64,000 nt of DNA, taken from contig CAKUVD010000004.1 in assembly GCA_934695325.1 (NCBI GenBank), positions 62,001 to 126,000 on the forward strand, given 5' to 3'. Of the stretch, positions 9,547 to 16,598 are shown one piece after another. Every line of letters begins with the position of its first letter. Within the stretch, counting starts at the first letter, position 1. Made by a program: the position numbers and the translations under genes. The stretch is from an uncultured Bacteroidales bacterium. GTDB taxonomy: Bacteria > Bacteroidota > Bacteroidia > Bacteroidales > UBA932. The notes beneath the pieces were generated by a model. That model searched no databases. It was not told the origin of the DNA and worked only from the letters and a program-made list of their open reading frames with translations.

Positions 9547-9564
9547 CAGAACACATTGATTAAG

Positions 9565-9603
9565 ACACTTCTAGAAGCAGAGATGTTTCCGGAAGTGTTT
9601 TTA
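9565..9603 (+). terminator. Terminator of tRNA-Ser unit
   Basis: ACACTTC (9565-9571) pairs with GAAGTGT (9592-9598), and a T-run follows. It lies 18 bases after the tRNA. Confidence 0.65.
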
Positions 9604-9649
9604 TGTGTGAAAATGAGCATTGACACAACTTATTTTTTTATAAAACCTT

Positions 9650-12157
9650 ATGACACACTCGATTTGGAAAACCGCCCTCAAGGCGTTGATCGCCATTGCA
9701 GCGGGTATTTCACTTGCAGCTTGTTCTGAAGACACACCGGAAGACCCGTTCAAGGGAAAGCCGGAAAAGACAAACCCTACGACACTTTCTGATGTCAACA
9801 ATGCAGAAGAGGGGTCCACTTTCACTAATGTAGAATGCCTTACAGTCGTGGCTGCCAACAGCCAGGGCATCATACTCCAGGAATTCAATTCCACAAAATC
9901 GTCAGACTGCATCTATGCCTACATCGGTGAAGCTCACAGCTTCAAGGTAGGTGATATGGTGAACATTTCAGGCACCACCACCAAGAGAAACGGCCTCATC
10001 CAGTTCTCAAAGGGCTCGGAGATCACGAAGACCTGGGAATACGACTATACGCAGCCTACACCGGCCGAGTTCTCCGCATCTGACGTGGATGCCTATATGA
10101 AAACTCCCGAAATCAAATATGTCCAGCTTTCAGGTACGCTCAAGGTCGCAGGCAACTACTCGAATCTCGAGATCGCAGGCACCGACAACATCGGCAGCCT
10201 CGACTATATGACAGACGAGTTCAAAAACAACTACAACGGGCATTCATTGACTATCTCAGGATGGCTCTTCGGTTCTTACAAGACATATATGTACATCGTG
10301 CCGGTCGAGGTCATTGACAATGGCGAATATCAGGAACCAGTTCCGGAAGGCGCGATATATTACAACACCTTCGACAAGGAACTTGCAGTCCAGGATGCCG
10401 CCAAATACGGCACGACAAAAGGCTGGCCGTGGCTTGACCAGTTCGATGGATGGCAGAACCAGAAGGGTTCAGGAGTGGCTGACGTGACATACTCTTATCA
10501 GCAGATGTCAGTCCGCGCCAATGAACCGTCCAAGGGTGACCACTCTCTATATGAGGGCTCAGGCAACAATAATCTCTTCTTCGGAGGCTCAGACGAGCAG
10601 CCTGACTGGTTCACCATCGAAAAGATATCTGTCCCTTCGCAGAACCTCCGTCTCAAATTCGGAGCGCAGTACTATTCGCAGGGAGGCGCCAACACGTTCA
10701 TCAAGTCGAATTTCCAGCTGACATTGTCAGCTGACGGAGAGAAGTGGTCCGCACCTGTCTCCTATAGCTTCGACGTAGAGGATCCAGATGGCGGGAACTG
10801 GCGTATGGCAACTGCCGACTTCACTCTTCCCGCAGGCACGAAGACTCTCTATGTCAAGTTCGTAGCCAAGTCATACAGCGTGAACAGACTTGACGATGTA
10901 CTGCTTGTCGAGGGCAAAGGCGGTCAGCAGGTCGAGTTCGGCAAGAATGCAGAGACACCTCTGTCCAGCATCAGCGATGTCCTCAGCAAGCCTGTGGATG
11001 AGATTTACAAGATTGCCGGACAGGCAGTCGCCACACACACCAAGGGATTCCTCGTGAAGGACAATACAGGCATAATCCTGGTGTTCAAGAAAGGTCATAC
11101 CATCAAGACAGGTGACAATGTCACCGTCGAGGGGCCTACCACGGAATATGGCGGAATGAAGCAGTTCGACGGGACATCAACCGTAGTCGTGAACGGAAAC
11201 AGCACTGTATCACAGCCTGCTCCGGAAGAATTCGACGCCGCCAAGCTTGAGGCTTATGTAAAAAGCCCGTCCATCAAGTATGTAACCTATAAGGGGACAT
11301 TGAAATCCGTTGTGGACGATATACACCAGTGGCATAACAATGTCGTCATCACAGGAACAGACAAGGTCCAGGGCGCTGTTTCCTATCCTGGAAACGAGCT
11401 GAACATCACCAAATATGAAGGTTCGGAGATCATAGTCACCGGATACCTTGTCGGTGCTACAGGAGACGACATTAAATATGCCAACACTATGGCCATATCT
11501 ATCAAGCCTACAGTAGATGATGTAGAGCCGTCAGAGTCCGATGCACTCACAGTCGAGCAGTTTAACGCAAAACTTGACGGCCTCGAGTCCGGAGCATCTC
11601 TCAAGGATTATGTAGCAGTGAAAGGATATGTAGCAGCAAATAATGCACACGGAAACCTCAGCGGTGTCATTGTACTCGTAGACAATACAGGCAAGCCTAA
11701 TTCAGGACTGATCATCAAGGACAGCAATGACAATCTTCCTGTCGGCACCAAGGTGGTGGTTTCTCTTCAGAGAGCCTCTCTGACTATAAAAAACAACCTG
11801 CGGACAGTTACGAATGTCACAGCATACGTAAAGACTGACAAGGTGGAAATTGTCGTTCCTGAAATCAGAGACGATCAACTGGCCGACTATATGGGCCAGT
11901 ATGTTAAGGTTCTTGATGTGACGGCTCCGGCTAGTGCGACCAAATGGTACGACACAAATCCTAAGAACAACGGCAACACAGATTTCACAGGAAAGAACGG
12001 CAAGACAGTCACCGTATATGTGACCAGCAAGGCCGATTTCAAGGATCTGAATGTCAAGCAGGGCACAGGCTGCGTTAAAGGTGTGGTAGAGCAGTATAAG
12101 GAAAAACTGGAGGTTCTTCCTACCTGCAAGGAAGACGTGGCGGACTTCACTGAGTAA
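9650..12157 (+). CDS. Large lipoprotein with repeated OB-fold-like modules
   Basis: This is a probable surface lipoprotein; the lipobox LAAC places the lipidated cysteine at residue 25. Two clear internal repeats lie at about 45-217 and 438-610. Both contain the pattern QPxPxEFxAxxxxAYxKxPxIKYVxxxGTLK, and each has a preceding nucleic-acid-binding OB-like strand set (KVGDMVNISG and KTGDNVTVEG). A third, more diverged module covers about 630-835. The middle part (about 235-430) looks like a jelly-roll/choice-of-anchor type domain (WTIEK... LRLKFGAQYYS). Related OB-like lipoproteins (DUF5689/DUF6359 style) are common in Bacteroidota, often linked with nuclease or surface-glycan functions. I do not assign a function. 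A terminator follows, and the genes downstream are unrelated. Confidence 0.75.
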   Translation: MTHSIWKTALKALIAIAAGISLAACSEDTPEDPFKGKPEKTNPTTLSDVNNAEEGSTFTNVECLTVVAANSQGIILQEFNSTKSSDCIYAYIGEAHSFKVGDMVNISGTTTKRNGLIQFSKGSEITKTWEYDYTQPTPAEFSASDVDAYMKTPEIKYVQLSGTLKVAGNYSNLEIAGTDNIGSLDYMTDEFKNNYNGHSLTISGWLFGSYKTYMYIVPVEVIDNGEYQEPVPEGAIYYNTFDKELAVQDAAKYGTTKGWPWLDQFDGWQNQKGSGVADVTYSYQQMSVRANEPSKGDHSLYEGSGNNNLFFGGSDEQPDWFTIEKISVPSQNLRLKFGAQYYSQGGANTFIKSNFQLTLSADGEKWSAPVSYSFDVEDPDGGNWRMATADFTLPAGTKTLYVKFVAKSYSVNRLDDVLLVEGKGGQQVEFGKNAETPLSSISDVLSKPVDEIYKIAGQAVATHTKGFLVKDNTGIILVFKKGHTIKTGDNVTVEGPTTEYGGMKQFDGTSTVVVNGNSTVSQPAPEEFDAAKLEAYVKSPSIKYVTYKGTLKSVVDDIHQWHNNVVITGTDKVQGAVSYPGNELNITKYEGSEIIVTGYLVGATGDDIKYANTMAISIKPTVDDVEPSESDALTVEQFNAKLDGLESGASLKDYVAVKGYVAANNAHGNLSGVIVLVDNTGKPNSGLIIKDSNDNLPVGTKVVVSLQRASLTIKNNLRTVTNVTAYVKTDKVEIVVPEIRDDQLADYMGQYVKVLDVTAPASATKWYDTNPKNNGNTDFTGKNGKTVTVYVTSKADFKDLNVKQGTGCVKGVVEQYKEKLEVLPTCKEDVADFTE

Positions 12158-12176
12158 TCCGGATTACATATTTATA

Positions 12177-12216
12177 GAAGAAGATGGTCTGCATCGTGCC
12201 GGCCATCTTCTTTTTT
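12177..12216 (+). terminator. Terminator after OB-module lipoprotein
   Basis: GAAGATGG (12180-12187) pairs with CCATCTTC (12203-12210), extended by AA/TT pairs, and is followed by six Ts. Confidence 0.8.
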
Positions 12217-12280
12217 ATTGTCCACATTGTTTTTTATAAAAATTACTTATTTCTGTGGAAACTGATAACACTATTTTACA

Positions 12281-12437
12281 ATGAAAAAAAGTTATTCTTT
12301 TTCTTATCATTGCCTCTTGCATTTCTTGCTCAAAAACAAATGAAACAAAGGTTTGCGATTTCAAACAAAGTGATGTCACGGGTACTGATATTGACAATGT
12401 GCACTTTTTCAATGTGGACATTGGCTGCGCAGACTAG
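12281..12437 (+). pseudogene. Possible frameshifted 51-residue lipoprotein
   Basis: An ATG at 12281 is followed by seven As. If one A is left out, the frame reads MKKVILFLIIASCISCS, a good lipoprotein signal with lipobox, and stays open to TAG at 12435-12437. As written, the run of seven As puts the ATG out of frame and the peptide ends after 20 codons. It overlaps the signal peptide of the next gene. This may be a decayed gene, a sequencing slip at the homopolymer, slippage-controlled expression, or chance. Confidence 0.25.
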
Positions 12438-12927
12438 GGGGAATCACCATTTTACAATAGGTGCCGGGGTCGATGTCTTCCCGTCTTTCGGTCAGGTCGG
12501 AGGTTCCGGCAGGATGGCTGGAACTGAGGCGTTTTTCGAGTATAGGTATGATGTGGCAAGGCATTTCGATATAGGAGCCAACATCTCATACAAATACAGC
12601 GGAGACTCCGTAACGTATGTCGGAGAAGGGGAAGACCATGAAAGGCTCCTGCATTTCAATCAGCTGAACATCAAGTTTGTAGCAGACTGGATAATACTCA
12701 GGAACAGACTGATAGCCCCATATGTCGGCATCGGTCTCGGTGGAGGTGTAATGTATAAGAATGGGGCATCCTACCAAAGAACGGACAGCCGCTACTTCGT
12801 GGCAGGTCCAAGGGTCGGCATTCAGGTATGGCGTTTCTTGGTGTCAGCAAATCTGGATCACTCCATCAACCACGATTTGCTTGTACCGGAGTCTTCATAC
12901 GGCTTCACAGTCGGATATACATTCTAG
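12340..12927 (+). CDS. Outer-membrane beta-barrel protein
   Basis: The protein begins with a signal peptide ending in LAAQ and continues with alternating hydrophobic strands and glycine/aromatic turns typical of small OmpA/porin-like barrels (GVDVFPSFG, FFEYRYDVARHFDIGANISY, YVGIGLGGGVMYK). It ends in YTF, and a terminal phenylalanine is the usual barrel-assembly signal. The frame is open upstream to 12184, but that stretch is AT-rich and lies after a terminator. I choose the ATG at 12340; a second ATG at 12373 (MSRVLILT) is equally possible and would give a better signal peptide. The mature length of about 170 residues suggests an 8-stranded barrel. The ligand or role is unknown. Confidence 0.75.
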   Translation: MKQRFAISNKVMSRVLILTMCTFSMWTLAAQTRGNHHFTIGAGVDVFPSFGQVGGSGRMAGTEAFFEYRYDVARHFDIGANISYKYSGDSVTYVGEGEDHERLLHFNQLNIKFVADWIILRNRLIAPYVGIGLGGGVMYKNGASYQRTDSRYFVAGPRVGIQVWRFLVSANLDHSINHDLLVPESSYGFTVGYTF

Positions 12928-12950
12928 AGCAGAAGCCTGCGGGGTGCAAA

Positions 12951-12993
12951 AGAATAAGACCAAAAAGTCAAAACGGCTTTTTGGTCTTATTCT
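12951..12993. terminator. Bidirectional terminator between convergent genes
   Basis: A perfect 17-bp stem (AGAATAAGACCAAAAAG at 12951-12967 and its complement at 12977-12993) separates the barrel gene from the convergent lipoprotein gene. T-rich or A-rich arms on both sides allow use in both directions. Confidence 0.88.
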
Positions 12994-13016
12994 CTATTTT
13001 CCCTAAGGACAGGTGA

Positions 13017-14561
13017 TTAATTCACCTTGGTGTAGTCGGTTATGACAGGAATGATTCCTGTCCATTCGCCCGAAATTCTGTTAGGGGCAATGCTCTTGTC
13101 CACCAAGTCATTGTCGTCCGTGAAGTCGAACGTGACAGTATGGGTCCCGTCTGCATTGCGTTTGATCTGCATTGTCCCGCCTGCCACAGGAGCCTTGTCT
13201 TTGGCGAACAGCTGTCCGTTGCTTTGCTCGTAACGAATGTAACAGGTCGGTTCGGCATCAGAGATTCCGATGCTTCCCGGGGTTATGGTACCCGGCTCCT
13301 TGGATGTAGAGACTGTAAACGTCCCTTCTGGGAGAGCATCTGCATTGTTTCCTGCAGGCGCTATGAAATCAATCGCAAGTGTCTCTGTGTCAGTGGTGAA
13401 GCCGATTCCGTAGTTCGCCGCTCCGTTGGCGTAGTAGTCACCGTAGTAGTTTATCTCGGAGCAGAGCGTTGGATTCATCGTAATGTCTGCGGTCAGTGTC
13501 GTCTGAGGTTCGTCCATGACCTTGAAGTCCTCGATTTCTCCTGTCCAGGATGTCTTTACAGAGTATCCGTCGCTGTCCGTTAGGTCGCATCTGACGGTAT
13601 ATGTGCCGTCGCTGTTCTTGCTGATGTTGATTTTTCCGTCCTGTATGGCGCAGAAACGGGATTTGTATGTCTCGTCTATCTGCATACAGAATGTACCCAT
13701 CGCCTGGACACCGAGCCACACGCCTGGATAGAATGTCCCGGCCGTGTATTCGCGTCTCTCACCGACTTTGTATGTGCCTGTTATGTCAGCGCCTTTCGCC
13801 GTGTAGAGGTCGAGCTGGATCTTGTGCCCCGTCCCTTTGGGATACAGGCCGTCACCTGTGATTTTTTCCGAGTCGAAGCATCTCAGGACATAATTGTCGT
13901 AATTGTCCCCGGAGCCGAACAGCTGCTTGGTGACGCGCTTGGTCTGAATGTCAAGATTCGCCTTGATGTGCCCGTTGTCGTACTTGTCTCCTTCTCCGCT
14001 CATATCCCGGAGCGTTATAGGCCCCTGATATGAGTAGATATACTTGTCTCCGTCAGTCGTGGTGAGTTCCGCGCGGATGTCATATCCGTCCGAAGTGTGC
14101 TTGACAGTGATGACTCCGTCGTTCGTGAGCAGTTGTTTGATACGGTAGAGATCCCCGACTTTCTCTTCATTGAATGTCGCGAAAGTGAGTTCGGTATTGA
14201 AAGTGCCGTTCTTGCGTCCGACGTTGGATGTGTATGTCCCCTCCGGGATTATTGCATTCGTATGTTCGGCGGAGATGCTGCTCCAGATGTCGCACCTGAG
14301 GACATATCCTCCCGGGTTCATAGGGACCACGTCCACTTCCGAGACTTGGCCGAGCTCCCCATTTGAAAGCAAGAAATAATAGTCCGCATATCCTTCTTTA
14401 TGAAAGTCTCCGAAATAGAGTCCATCGTGGAAAGTGTCAAGCGTGACTTGCGTCGGTTCTGCTGACGGTGCTCCGTCATTTTTTTCGCAAGATGAGATGA
14501 AGAGTGTCAGCATTGCGGCAACTGCGAGTCTGATAAATTGAAGAGTCTTATTTATTATCAT
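13017..14561 (-). CDS. Lipoprotein with three tandem beta-rich modules, unknown family
   Basis: The lipobox ISSC gives a lipidated cysteine at about residue 25. The rest consists of three modules of about 150 residues (about 45-195, 200-350 and 360-514). Each begins with a Gly/Asp/Tyr-rich segment of the type YYGDYYANGAANYG. Each then has a P-E-G-T-[YF]-T or GTYKVG strand and a C-terminal hairpin of the type NSDGTYTVRCDL...SWTGEI. The last block recurs as GVITVKHTSDGYDIRAEL, GKINISKNSDGTYTVRCDL and GTMQIKRNADGTHTVTFDF. I do not recognise a named family. It is probably surface-exposed or periplasmic. It is divergent from the DUF4465 lipoprotein gene, with a palindrome at its predicted transcription start. 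Confidence 0.7.
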   Translation of the reverse strand: MIINKTLQFIRLAVAAMLTLFISSCEKNDGAPSAEPTQVTLDTFHDGLYFGDFHKEGYADYYFLLSNGELGQVSEVDVVPMNPGGYVLRCDIWSSISAEHTNAIIPEGTYTSNVGRKNGTFNTELTFATFNEEKVGDLYRIKQLLTNDGVITVKHTSDGYDIRAELTTTDGDKYIYSYQGPITLRDMSGEGDKYDNGHIKANLDIQTKRVTKQLFGSGDNYDNYVLRCFDSEKITGDGLYPKGTGHKIQLDLYTAKGADITGTYKVGERREYTAGTFYPGVWLGVQAMGTFCMQIDETYKSRFCAIQDGKINISKNSDGTYTVRCDLTDSDGYSVKTSWTGEIEDFKVMDEPQTTLTADITMNPTLCSEINYYGDYYANGAANYGIGFTTDTETLAIDFIAPAGNNADALPEGTFTVSTSKEPGTITPGSIGISDAEPTCYIRYEQSNGQLFAKDKAPVAGGTMQIKRNADGTHTVTFDFTDDNDLVDKSIAPNRISGEWTGIIPVITDYTKVN

Positions 14562-14582
14562 AATATGTTTTGTTTGTCAAGT

Positions 14583-14605
14583 CCGTGCTGCATTATGCAG
14601 CACGG
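14583..14605. repeat. 23-nt perfect palindrome in divergent promoter region
   Basis: CCGTGCTGCAT and ATGCAGCACGG flank a single T. It lies directly downstream of the minus-strand -7 box, so it covers the predicted start point of the three-module lipoprotein mRNA. It could be an operator or a 5'-end hairpin. Confidence 0.7.
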
Positions 14606-14613
14606 CAAAGATA
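14606..14613 (-). promoter_or_regulatory. Minus-strand -7 box (TATCTTTG) for three-module lipoprotein
   Basis: On the minus strand the bases read TATCTTTG, an exact TAnnTTTG match. Transcription would start at about 14600, about 40 bases before the ATG. Confidence 0.65.
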
Positions 14614-14634
14614 CGAAAATTGTCAAGAATTTAT

Positions 14635-14642
14635 TACCTTTG
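14635..14642 (+). promoter_or_regulatory. Plus-strand -7 box (TACCTTTG) for DUF4465 unit
   Basis: TACCTTTG fits TAnnTTTG. The expected start point is at about 14648-14650, which coincides with an ATG at 14649, so the first message would be leaderless. Confidence 0.6.
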
Positions 14643-14648
14643 CCAGAT

Positions 14649-14747
14649 ATGAAGCGCACATTTGGACGTGGCGTCCGGGGCGAGGACCCGAGTGTTGCGA
14701 TTACCTGTGGCAGAAAGACAAATGATATAAAAACCAGTCAGTTATGA
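14649..14747 (+). CDS. Possible leaderless 32-codon leader ORF
   Basis: An ATG at 14649, right at the predicted transcription start, opens a 32-codon frame (MKRTFGRGVRGEDP...). Its TGA stop overlaps the ATG of the DUF4465 lipoprotein (TTATGA). The stretch can also fold short hairpins (GGACG-TGG-CGTCC at 14664-14676, CGGG with CCCG at 14676-14690). It may be a translated leader coupled to the lipoprotein, or the overlap may be chance. Confidence 0.3.
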   Translation: MKRTFGRGVRGEDPSVAITCGRKTNDIKTSQL

Positions 14748-15529
14748 AAAAAACTCTATGGCTTATGCCGCTTCTCGTTCTTGCGGCGTGCAGTTCCAAG
14801 AACGATCCGGATCACACATATTATACTATATCTTTTGAAGATTGTCGTTTCGATGACGGAAAACATAACAACTACCCTTCCGAGTCCGGCTCTGCGGATT
14901 ATTCAGAATTCGGTGCCGATTTCACAGTGACGAATTATTATACGCAGACAAGCGGAATCCTTGTCGCCGACAATTGCGAAAAACCAGTCGTTGAAAGCGA
15001 ATACTACAATAATGCAAGTGACAAGTGCGTGGTGAATAACGATTATGTGAAGCCGGAAAAAGGTGAAGAGGAGAAAGCGGAATATGGTGCTGACGGCTCT
15101 GCCAAGTATTCCGTATGGGCTTATAACTCCTATGTGTCGAAAGACGTCCCGCAATTCTCTTTCTCTACGGGTGTCACCCGCAAGATAGTCTCCCTTAAGG
15201 TGAACAATGTCGCACAGTACTGGCAGAGGATGAAGATAGGCTTCTATTCCAAGCCTGGCTTCTCTGACGGTGATTATTTCGAGGCCATATTCACGGGATA
15301 TGATGCCGCTGGAAATGAGACTGCCTCCGTGGTGGTTCCGATGGCTGATTATCGTGACGGGGAGAAGTTCCTTATGGAGTCGTGGACAGAAGTGGATCTT
15401 TCCGCTCTTGGCAATGTGAACAAGGTAGGGCTTACGGCTTCCTACTCGACTGCTTTCAGTGAATTGTTTGTCGGTGAGTCGTATGCCGTCTGCGTGGACA
15501 AGATCAAGTTCGACGTATCGGCTGAATGA
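14744..15529 (+). CDS. DUF4465 lipoprotein
   Basis: A lipoprotein signal ends in LAAC (cysteine at residue 16). The mature part has the DUF4465 layout: an early F-E motif (ISFEDCRFDD), a central SAKYSVWAYNSY block, a segment corresponding to the family motif with a glycine and Asp-Tyr-Phe (GDYFEAIFTGYD), a DYRDG block, W-x-x-V-D-L-S-x-L-G (WTEVDLSALG) and a C-terminal VCVDKIKF strand. DUF4465 proteins are secreted or surface beta-sandwich proteins of Bacteroidota, sometimes near cobalamin or carbohydrate uptake genes; the role is not known. The leader ORF overlaps its start, and tcdA overlaps its end. Confidence 0.78.
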   Translation: MKKTLWLMPLLVLAACSSKNDPDHTYYTISFEDCRFDDGKHNNYPSESGSADYSEFGADFTVTNYYTQTSGILVADNCEKPVVESEYYNNASDKCVVNNDYVKPEKGEEEKAEYGADGSAKYSVWAYNSYVSKDVPQFSFSTGVTRKIVSLKVNNVAQYWQRMKIGFYSKPGFSDGDYFEAIFTGYDAAGNETASVVVPMADYRDGEKFLMESWTEVDLSALGNVNKVGLTASYSTAFSELFVGESYAVCVDKIKFDVSAE

Positions 15530-15552
15530 GAATCTGTTCAAGCAGTTTAACT

Positions 15553-16377
15553 ATGAGCACGATAGAGAAAGCGATATATAACAGGACGGAGCTTCTTCTC
15601 GGAGATGATGTTATGCAGCGGCTTGCCGCTGCGAAGGTCATCATCTTCGGTGTCGGGGGAGTGGGCAGCTGGTGTGCCGAGGGGCTTGTGCGCAGCGGTG
15701 TGACCCATCTTACGATAGTGGATTCGGACAGGGTCTGCATCACCAATGTGAACCGCCAGCTTATGGCGACGACCAAGACGGTGGGGCAGGTAAAGGTGGA
15801 TGCCCTGAAGGCACATCTCCTGGAGATCAATCCTAAAGCCGAGATAGAGGCCATCCAGGCAATATATTGTGCCGAGACTGCGGATTCATTCGACTTGGAT
15901 TCCTACGACTATGTGATAGATGCCGTGGACTCGCTGAAGGACAAGGTGCTGCTGATTCTCAGGGCGACGGCAAGCAAGGCCAAGTTCTACTGCTCACTGG
16001 GTGCTGCATTGAAGACTGACCCGCTGAAAGTAAAGGTCGCCGAGTTCTGGAATGTACGTGGATGCCCTCTCGGTGCCGCTTTACGTAAGAAGATGAAGCG
16101 TGCCGGAACGTTCCCTGCGCACAAGTTCCTATGCGTCTATGATGACGAGGTGCTGCCTAACAGAGGGCATTGCCAGAGCTGCGGAACAGAGAAATGTATG
16201 TGTCCTAAGGCAAAGAACGGCCCTGGTGATCCCGAATTGCTGAATCACGAGTGGTGTTCGTCCAAGGCTCAGATAAACGGCACTACTGTTCATATCACGG
16301 CAATCTTTGGAATGACACTCTCTGGACTCATCATAGACGATATCTATAAGAAAGTCCTGGCGGTTGCCAAGCAGTAG
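15553..16377 (+). CDS. tcdA: tRNA threonylcarbamoyladenosine dehydratase
   Basis: This E1-like ThiF-family enzyme uses ATP to cyclise t6A at position 37 of tRNAs that read ANN codons, giving ct6A. The nucleotide-binding loop is FGVGGVGSW, the NRQ motif is present (VNRQLMAT), and later a cysteine-rich segment SCGTEKCMCP occurs. The frame is open from an ATG at 15526 that overlaps the preceding stop (ATGA), but the family N-terminus fits the ATG at 15553 (MSTIEKAIYNRTELLLGDD). The length of 274 residues matches E. coli TcdA. It may be co-transcribed with the DUF4465 gene. Confidence 0.92.
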   Translation: MSTIEKAIYNRTELLLGDDVMQRLAAAKVIIFGVGGVGSWCAEGLVRSGVTHLTIVDSDRVCITNVNRQLMATTKTVGQVKVDALKAHLLEINPKAEIEAIQAIYCAETADSFDLDSYDYVIDAVDSLKDKVLLILRATASKAKFYCSLGAALKTDPLKVKVAEFWNVRGCPLGAALRKKMKRAGTFPAHKFLCVYDDEVLPNRGHCQSCGTEKCMCPKAKNGPGDPELLNHEWCSSKAQINGTTVHITAIFGMTLSGLIIDDIYKKVLAVAKQ

Positions 16378-16387
16378 CTGCTGATGG

Positions 16388-16501
16388 TCAGTTCAGGTTT
16401 ATTCCGGCGTAATCTACAAACAGCGGCTTCTTAGTTCCGTCTAAAGTTGTGTGCCTCGAGAATGTGGCCCTCAGCTGCGTGGAATGTGTTTCCTCGTGGC
16501 C
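16388..16501 (-). pseudogene. C-terminal gene relic
   Basis: The 220 bases between tcdA and the fucosidase gene hold no intact gene. On the minus strand a frame of 37 codons without a start reads protein-like (ATFSRHTTLDGTKKPLFVD...) and ends in a normal stop. It looks like the last beta-strands of a secreted beta-sandwich protein. I read it as the remains of a deleted gene at the end of the fucosidase unit; chance coding is possible. Confidence 0.3.
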
Positions 16502-16598
16502 CTAAGGTGAATTTTTCTCACGTAAGCCACGTATCGTGTACTAAGTGCATTAAAATCAGTCATATTCGATTTAAGGCGTGGATTGCGACTTTTGAAAT

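Noticed and set aside
10521..10721. 66-codon frame within the OB-module lipoprotein
   Set aside because: Out-of-frame shadow, rich in Arg and Ser, with no start signals or motifs.
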